From contig DASXBZ010000049.1 in the NCBI GenBank assembly GCA_036491435.1, positions 1 through 64,000 of the forward strand: 64,000 nucleotides of DNA. The letters run 5' to 3'. The position numbers and the translations under genes were made by a program. The notes beneath the pieces are model-generated. The model did not search any database. It was not told the DNA's origin and saw only the letters and a list, made by a program, of their open reading frames with translations. Positions 58,848 to 64,000 of the stretch are shown in pieces. The first letter of the stretch is position 1. Every line of letters starts with the position of its first letter. The DNA comes from Bog-473 sp036491435. Lineage in GTDB: Bacteria > Actinomycetota > Acidimicrobiia > Acidimicrobiales > RAAP-2.

Positions 58848-60227
58848 GTGGTCTCACGCAGGGTCAGGCGGCGGCGCACCGAATTCGCAGTCGGGGGCTT
58901 CCTCTTTCTCGTGGTGATCATCTATCTCGCCGCCTTCTCGGGGGGCTCGGGCCCGCCGACCGCGTCGACCTCGACCACCTCCACGTCCGCCGGACACGCC
59001 ACGCTCGCCGACCAGCACTTCCCCACGAACTCGCCACTCAATCCCGACTGGAAGGGCAACGGGCACACGGTCACGCTCGGATTCGGCGGTGACGTCCATT
59101 TCGAAGGCGTGGTCGGCGAGAAGCTCGCCCAGAACCCGTCCACCGCCCTCGGCACCACCATCCCCCAGCTCTTCTCGGGGTCGAACCTGAGCATGGTGAA
59201 TCTCGAGACGGCGGTGACCGAGGGCACCTGCCCGGAACCTCAGAACAAGCAGTACATCTTCGACGCACCGGCCTCCGCCATCACGGCCTTGAAGAGTGCC
59301 TCCATCTCCCTCGCCACCGAGGCCAACGATCACGGCTTCGACTGCGGGCCCCAGGGCCTTTCGCAGAACCTGACCGTCGCGACCCAGGACACCTACCCCA
59401 TCATCGGCATCGGCGACCACGCGGCACAGGCCTTCACGCCGTACCGCGTCACCCTCAACGGCCAGCGCATCGCGATCATCGCCGCCACGCAGGTCATCGC
59501 CAACAACCTCGTGGGCACGTGGACGGCGTCGGCCACCCAACCCGGCGTGGCCTCGGCGATCGACCCGACCGCACTGGTGCGCGTCGTGCAACAGGTGCGC
59601 AAGACGGCCGACACCGTGATCGTCTACGTGCACTGGGGCACCGAGACCCAGTCCTGCCCCAACCCCCAGCAGGAGCCCCTGGCCCAGCAACTCGTGAACG
59701 CCGGCGCCGACGTCGTGGTGGGCAGCGACGCGCACGTGCTGTCGGGGGCCGGGTACCTCGGCAGTGCCTACGTGGACTACGGGCTCGGGAACTTCGCCTT
59801 CTACGACAACCAAGCGCCGGAGACCGACAGCGGATCACTCATCCTCACGGCGCAGGGCCGGCACATCACCAGTGCCGTGTGGCGGCCGGCGACCATCGTG
59901 TCCGGCCTGCCCCAGCCATTGACCGGACAGCCGGCGACCGCTGCCATCGACAGCTGGAACAGTGCGCGCGGCTGCACCAATCTCCAGGCGAAAGCGTCGA
60001 CGAGCGTCGCCACGTTGAAGGGCGAGACCAAGGCCTTCGTCGCGCCACCCACGACGACCACGACGAGCTCGGCCACGGGGACCTCCGGCAACACGGGCGC
60101 GACGACAACGACGACGACAACGTCCAGCGCCGGCGCCACCACAACCTCGAGCACCCGCGCCACCACCACCACAACGACGAGCCCCGCGTCGACCACCACC
60201 CGCCCGACGGACAACGCCGGCGGGTAG
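58848..60227 (+). CDS. CapA-family (PgsA-like) extracytoplasmic protein
   Basis: A 459-residue protein with an N-terminal membrane anchor (FAVGGFLFLVVIIYLAAF), then a CapA metallophosphoesterase-like domain: LGFGGDVHFEG, SMVNLETAVT, ANDHGFDCG, VIVYVHWGTE, VVVGSDAHVLSG and YGLGNFAFY. A Thr/Ser-rich tail of about 75 residues ends it. CapA proteins are linked to poly-gamma-glutamate or capsule export, but no such genes lie nearby. CATAGT lies 5 nt before the GTG, a weak leaderless promoter. Confidence 0.88.
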   Translation: MVSRRVRRRRTEFAVGGFLFLVVIIYLAAFSGGSGPPTASTSTTSTSAGHATLADQHFPTNSPLNPDWKGNGHTVTLGFGGDVHFEGVVGEKLAQNPSTALGTTIPQLFSGSNLSMVNLETAVTEGTCPEPQNKQYIFDAPASAITALKSASISLATEANDHGFDCGPQGLSQNLTVATQDTYPIIGIGDHAAQAFTPYRVTLNGQRIAIIAATQVIANNLVGTWTASATQPGVASAIDPTALVRVVQQVRKTADTVIVYVHWGTETQSCPNPQQEPLAQQLVNAGADVVVGSDAHVLSGAGYLGSAYVDYGLGNFAFYDNQAPETDSGSLILTAQGRHITSAVWRPATIVSGLPQPLTGQPATAAIDSWNSARGCTNLQAKASTSVATLKGETKAFVAPPTTTTTSSATGTSGNTGATTTTTTTSSAGATTTSSTRATTTTTTSPASTTTRPTDNAGG

Positions 60228-60262
60228 GCCCGTCGGATGACGGCGCCCCGACTCCGCCGGCG
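60215..60262. terminator. Possible bidirectional terminator between convergent genes
   Basis: CGCCGGCGG (60215-60223) and CCGCCGGCG (60254-60262) are a perfect 9-bp inverted repeat, 30 nt apart, across the convergent ends of the CapA and DUF2254 genes. Each arm is also nearly self-complementary, so other folds are possible. No T-run. Confidence 0.35.
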
Positions 60263-60268
60263 GTCTCC

Positions 60269-61693
60269 TCAGGCCGGGTCCATCTGCGACCTGGTCTGTG
60301 GCCGGTCGGTGAACGCATCCTCGCCCGGGATCCGGCGGTAGCGGAAGCGGATCTCCTCGAGGTCGTTCGGCTCGCTGACGCTCTCCTCGGCCACCCGCAA
60401 CACCATGTCGGCCTGCCGGCGCAGCACGACGCGCTGCTCCGGTGAAGTCGTGTCGAGCATGATCGACCCCACGGAATCGATCAGCCGGATCAAGACGGCA
60501 GGCATGCCGTGCGCCGCCTGGCGGATCTTGTCGAACGCCCGGTTCACCATCCGGGCGTACGACGGGTCGAACTCGATCAGCCGGACCCGGCCGGTCGAAT
60601 CCCGGTACACGCCCTCGTCGAGCACGCGACCCGACACCCGTCCCAGGCCGGCCGAAAGCCAATCGATGCAGGTCAACGTGGTGAACGTGTCGTTGACCGC
60701 AGCCGACAAGGCCCGGATGGCGATCTCGACCAACTGGTCGATCGCGAACACCGGATCTTGCACGAGGGTTCGGTGCGGTCCGGTCACGTGCGCCTTGCGG
60801 AGCGCGAGCGCGACCTCGGGCGCCGCGCGCTTGGGCCAGACCATGGCGAGAGGACGTCCGGTGGCCAGATAGTGCCCCGGCCGGTGCTCCAGACGAATGA
60901 ACGAATCGGTGCGGGTGGCGATCGAGATCAGCTGCGAATAGCCGACGTACTGGATATACCCACTCACTTGCGAGGAGACCACAGCGCCGCTCTCCTCGAC
61001 GAGCGTGAGCAGCTCTGGCACGGTCTTTCCGCTGTGCGTTTGCGCCGACTCGACCCGAGGCTCTCCCACCCGCTCGGGGAACTCGGCATCGATCGATTGC
61101 ATCAGATCGGAGGCGATGCCACCGATGACCTCCGGAAGCTGGATCAACTTCGCGATGTGATTGATGAAGTAGATGAGGATTCCGAGGTCGACGAGCAGCA
61201 ACGCCTCGGCGATCGACGTGGAGAGGTGGGGGACGAAGCTCGGGCTGAGACTGTCGATCGACCCGAGTGCCAGGACGGCGAACACGAACGTGCCGACGAA
61301 CACACCGAGGGTGACCTGGCTCCCGATGTCGCGCACGAAGTTGCGCATCATCCGCGGCCCGAACTGCTGGGACGCCAGCGTCAGGGCGAGGATGGTGATG
61401 GAGAAGACGACGCCGATGACCGTGATGACCGCGGCCGCGATGGCGATGAGCACCTGGCGTTCGGCGTCGGCGCTCCCGGTACGGATCCAGACCGGCAACG
61501 TGAGCTGGCGGTGATAGGCCGCGACGTCGATCTCGAAGGTCAAAACGAACAGCAGGACCGAGACCACGACGATCATGCTCGGCACGACCCACAAGGTCGT
61601 CCGCAGTTCCTCCCACCGCCAGCTGGGGAGTTGCCGACGGTCCTTCCCTCCCCGAGCCGGCTGCGGAGGCACCACTTCGGCGCTCCCGCTCAC
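60269..61693 (-). CDS. DUF2254 membrane protein
   Basis: A 474-residue protein with four N-terminal membrane segments (for example LWVVPSMIVVVSVLLFVL, AAAVITVIGVVFSITILAL, GVFVGTFVFAVLAL) and a large soluble C-terminal part. Signatures of DUF2254 are LASQQFGPRMMRNF and VQDPVFAIDQLVEIAIRALS. Function unknown. GTG start has GAGGAGGG upstream. A 230-nt gap separates it from the MFS gene; nothing else is seen there. Confidence 0.88.
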   Translation of the reverse strand: MSGSAEVVPPQPARGGKDRRQLPSWRWEELRTTLWVVPSMIVVVSVLLFVLTFEIDVAAYHRQLTLPVWIRTGSADAERQVLIAIAAAVITVIGVVFSITILALTLASQQFGPRMMRNFVRDIGSQVTLGVFVGTFVFAVLALGSIDSLSPSFVPHLSTSIAEALLLVDLGILIYFINHIAKLIQLPEVIGGIASDLMQSIDAEFPERVGEPRVESAQTHSGKTVPELLTLVEESGAVVSSQVSGYIQYVGYSQLISIATRTDSFIRLEHRPGHYLATGRPLAMVWPKRAAPEVALALRKAHVTGPHRTLVQDPVFAIDQLVEIAIRALSAAVNDTFTTLTCIDWLSAGLGRVSGRVLDEGVYRDSTGRVRLIEFDPSYARMVNRAFDKIRQAAHGMPAVLIRLIDSVGSIMLDTTSPEQRVVLRRQADMVLRVAEESVSEPNDLEEIRFRYRRIPGEDAFTDRPQTRSQMDPA

Positions 61694-61923
61694 GACGCCC
61701 TCCTCGACAATGCCGCACGCGACCCCGCGCGCCACAGGCCGATAGGCCCGGTTGCGTGCGATGCGGTGCAGGGGTGCTCGATCATGGCGTGATGGTTCCC
61801 ACGCCGACCAGTCTTCCCGGCACACCGATTTGCTGCGAGGACGACGCTACTCACCACCCGGCCCACGCCAGGGCGCGGTCCCAGGTCGGCCGACGCCTGC
61901 AAACCGCCCTCGCGCTGCCTCGC

Positions 61924-64000
61924 TCAGTCCGATGACGACCCGGCCGAACCGGAAGCAGCACCACCGGCACCAGAACCCGCGCCGGCTCCCGCTGCCACCC
62001 GCGGCATGGCGTCGGCCACGAGCTTCTCGTCGTCTGCCAACAGCGAGTGCGCGAGCTGCTTCACCAACTCGATCACCTCGGGGTGCTCCTCGGGGTTCCA
62101 TCCCTCGAGCAGCTGGGTGAGCCCGCTGCGGCGGGCCTCGGTCAACTTCTCCCGAGCCTGCGTGCCGGCGGCGGTCAAATGGAGGTCGCAATCGGGACCC
62201 CGCGGGTCTTCCCGGATCATCCCCGCCGCAACGAGGCCGTCAACCCCTGGCCGGATGATCGACGGGTCGACGTCCAAGCGGTCGGCCAGTTCCTCAACCG
62301 TGCAGGCCGGACGCTCGGACAGGCGGTACAACAACCAGACCGCGCGGGGCGGCAGCTGCACTCCGGCCCGCTCCGCCAACGTCCCGTAGAGCTCGGACCG
62401 GTTCTCCCGGGCGGACACGCGCTCGAGCGCGAGCTCGATCTCCTGCAGCGACGTCCGCGCCTGCATCGCACCGGCCACCTCCCCCGGGTCGACCGTCTCC
62501 ACCGTGCGCCGCAGCGGCACCTCGGGCAGCAAGAAGCTCAGCAAGAAGGCGAAGAACGCGATCGGCACGGCGACGAGGAACACGGTCTGGACCGAATGGG
62601 TCACCGCGTGGATGTACTCGTTGTACAACGCCGGTACTTCCACCTTCAGCTTGTCGAGCAACGCGGGGTTGAGGGCCTGCGGATTGAACGAGTTGAGCAC
62701 CCTTGACGACACATGCGGCAGGTGCGGGACGAAGGTGTGCGTGAACACGATCGCGTAGATCGCCCCGAACACCGCCGTGCCGAAGGAACCGCCGATCATG
62801 CGGAAGAAGGTGGCCGAGCTCGTGGCGACGCCCAGCTCCTTGTAGGACACGGCGTTCTGCACCGCCACCACGAGCACCTGCATGATGAGGCCCATACCGA
62901 CGCCGAAGACGAACATGTAGAAGGCCAGCAGCCAACTGTTCATCGACGCGTCGATGAACGACAGCAGGTACGCGCCCAACGTCATCAGCGCCGAGCCGAG
63001 CACCGGGAAGATCTTGTAACGCCCCCAGCGCGTCACGAGGCGGCCCGAGGTCACCGAGGCACCCAACATTCCGAGCATCAGCGGGAGAATCCGCAACCCG
63101 GACACGGTCGGGCTCACACCCTTCACGTTCTGCAGGAACAACGGCAAGAAGGTCAGCGCGCCGAACATCGCAAAGCCCATCACGAAACCGATCGCACTCG
63201 ATGCGTTGAACACCCGCACGGTGAACAGGTGCAGCGGGATCACCGGCTCCGCCGCCACGCGTTCGACGAGCAAGAAGCCGATGGCGAGCATGATCCCCAG
63301 CGCCAACGTGGCGATGCTCGGCCCCGAGCCCCACGGCCACGAGATCCCGCCCAGACTGGCGAAAATGATGAGCGACGTCGCCGACCCGGCGAGCAGCAGC
63401 GTCCCGGCGTAGTCGATGGCATGGTGCACCCGGCGCAGGTGCCCGGGCAACACCGCACCCGTGACGAACAAGGCCAGGATCCCGAACGGCAGGTTGATGT
63501 AGAAGACCCAGCGCCAGGACAGGTATGTCACACACAGCCCACCGATGAGGGGACCGATGACGGTCGCCATGGCGAACATGGCGCCGAAGAGCCCCATGTA
63601 GCGCCCTCGATCACGCGGCGAGACGACGTCGCCGATGATCGTCTGGGCGCCGACCATGAGGCCGCCGCCGCCCAGGCCCTGCAGCGCACGGAACACGATG
63701 AGCTCGGTCATCGTCTGGCTGAGGCCGCACAGCGCCGAGCCGACGAGAAAGATCACGATCGCGGCCTGGAAGAAGGTCTTGCGCCCGTACTGGTCGCCGA
63801 GCTTCCCCCACAGCGGCGTCGACACCGTCGATGACAACAGGTACGCCGTCACGACCCACGCGAGGTGCGAGCCGCCGTGCAGGTCTCCGACGATGGTCGG
63901 CAGCGCGGTCGAGACGATCGTCTGGTCGAGCGCCGCGAGCAGCATCCCGAGCAACAGGGCGCCGAGGATCACCCACAACCGGCGACCGGTGATCCGCTCG
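61924..64000 (-). CDS. DHA2-family MFS transporter fused to a MarR-like domain (5' end outside window)
   Basis: The frame is still open at base 64000 (ERITGRRLWVILGALL), so the N-terminus is missing; about 692 residues are visible. The membrane part is a 14-segment EmrB/QacA-type drug:proton antiporter: LDQTIVSTALPTIVGDL, LGDQYGRKTFF, ALQGLGGGGLMVGAQTII. After the last segment (AFFAFLLSFLLPEVPLR) about 160 residues form a winged-helix domain of the MarR type: LPPRAVWLLYRLSERP, TVEELADRLDVDPSIIRPGV and LTAAGTQAREKLTEAR. The tail is Gly/Ala/Ser-rich. A transporter fused to a regulator-like domain is notable. Confidence 0.9.
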   Translation of the reverse strand, partial: ERITGRRLWVILGALLLGMLLAALDQTIVSTALPTIVGDLHGGSHLAWVVTAYLLSSTVSTPLWGKLGDQYGRKTFFQAAIVIFLVGSALCGLSQTMTELIVFRALQGLGGGGLMVGAQTIIGDVVSPRDRGRYMGLFGAMFAMATVIGPLIGGLCVTYLSWRWVFYINLPFGILALFVTGAVLPGHLRRVHHAIDYAGTLLLAGSATSLIIFASLGGISWPWGSGPSIATLALGIMLAIGFLLVERVAAEPVIPLHLFTVRVFNASSAIGFVMGFAMFGALTFLPLFLQNVKGVSPTVSGLRILPLMLGMLGASVTSGRLVTRWGRYKIFPVLGSALMTLGAYLLSFIDASMNSWLLAFYMFVFGVGMGLIMQVLVVAVQNAVSYKELGVATSSATFFRMIGGSFGTAVFGAIYAIVFTHTFVPHLPHVSSRVLNSFNPQALNPALLDKLKVEVPALYNEYIHAVTHSVQTVFLVAVPIAFFAFLLSFLLPEVPLRRTVETVDPGEVAGAMQARTSLQEIELALERVSARENRSELYGTLAERAGVQLPPRAVWLLYRLSERPACTVEELADRLDVDPSIIRPGVDGLVAAGMIREDPRGPDCDLHLTAAGTQAREKLTEARRSGLTQLLEGWNPEEHPEVIELVKQLAHSLLADDEKLVADAMPRVAAGAGAGSGAGGAASGSAGSSSD

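Overview
This 64 kb window looks like chromosomal core sequence from a high-GC actinobacterium. I think class Acidimicrobiia is most likely. The signs are strong G/C third-position bias, many GTG starts, an actinobacterial SepF/YggT/DivIVA/TraR/LspA/RluD gene order, a bacterial proteasome activator (Bpa) homologue, DUF222-HNH and DUF3040 proteins, no FtsA next to FtsZ, and GDGGVF-type surface repeats of the kind I associate with Acidimicrobiia. That placement is inference. I see no rRNA, tRNA, CRISPR array, insertion sequence or prophage.

Region 1 (1-5.3 kb, minus strand) is a shikimate operon, aroC-aroK-aroB-aroQ, followed by an M24 peptidase and the start of efp. An NfuA-like Fe-S carrier lies upstream. 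Region 2 (5.5-15.2 kb) holds a large secreted beta-helix protein with C-terminal surface repeats, a Cys-rich conserved protein, small genes, tyrS with a lipoprotein and a flavin reductase behind it, a carotenoid oxygenase and an HNH protein. Region 3 (15.2-19.8 kb) is a menaquinone locus (menD, menH-like, menA, menE-like) on alternating strands. Region 4 (19.8-33.7 kb) has an ECF41-type sigma factor with its CMD-family partner, an SDR, a YyaL-type protein, two unknown conserved-looking genes, dnaE, bpa, a phosphatase, an Rrf2 regulator, a histidine phosphatase and a group-2-like sigma factor.

Region 5 (33.7-52.8 kb, all minus strand) is the division and cell-wall cluster. In transcription order it runs mraZ-rsmH-ftsL-ftsI-murE-mraY-(54-codon ORF)-ftsW-murG-murC-murB-ftsQ-ftsZ-yggS-sepF-yggT-divIVA-traR-lspA-rluD. 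murF and murD are not in their usual places. The murD position holds only a 54-codon ORF that overlaps mraY and ftsW by 4 nt on each side. This is the most interesting lead in the window. Upstream of mraZ are spaced TGG(A/C)GGGAA repeats that look like a MraZ operator.

Region 6 (53-64 kb) has an LplA-like ligase, an HNH protein, a small conserved-looking protein, a ROK kinase, DUF3040 and LapA-like membrane proteins, an acyl-CoA ligase coupled to a low-molecular-weight phosphotyrosine phosphatase, a CapA-like protein, a DUF2254 membrane protein and the 3' part of a DHA2-family MFS transporter fused to a MarR-like domain.

Two expression habits recur. Many first genes start with GTG 6-8 nt after a TANNNT hexamer and have no Shine-Dalgarno, which suggests leaderless mRNAs. 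Many operon genes overlap by GTGA or ATGA, which suggests translational coupling. All functional calls are from sequence reading alone; no database search was run.
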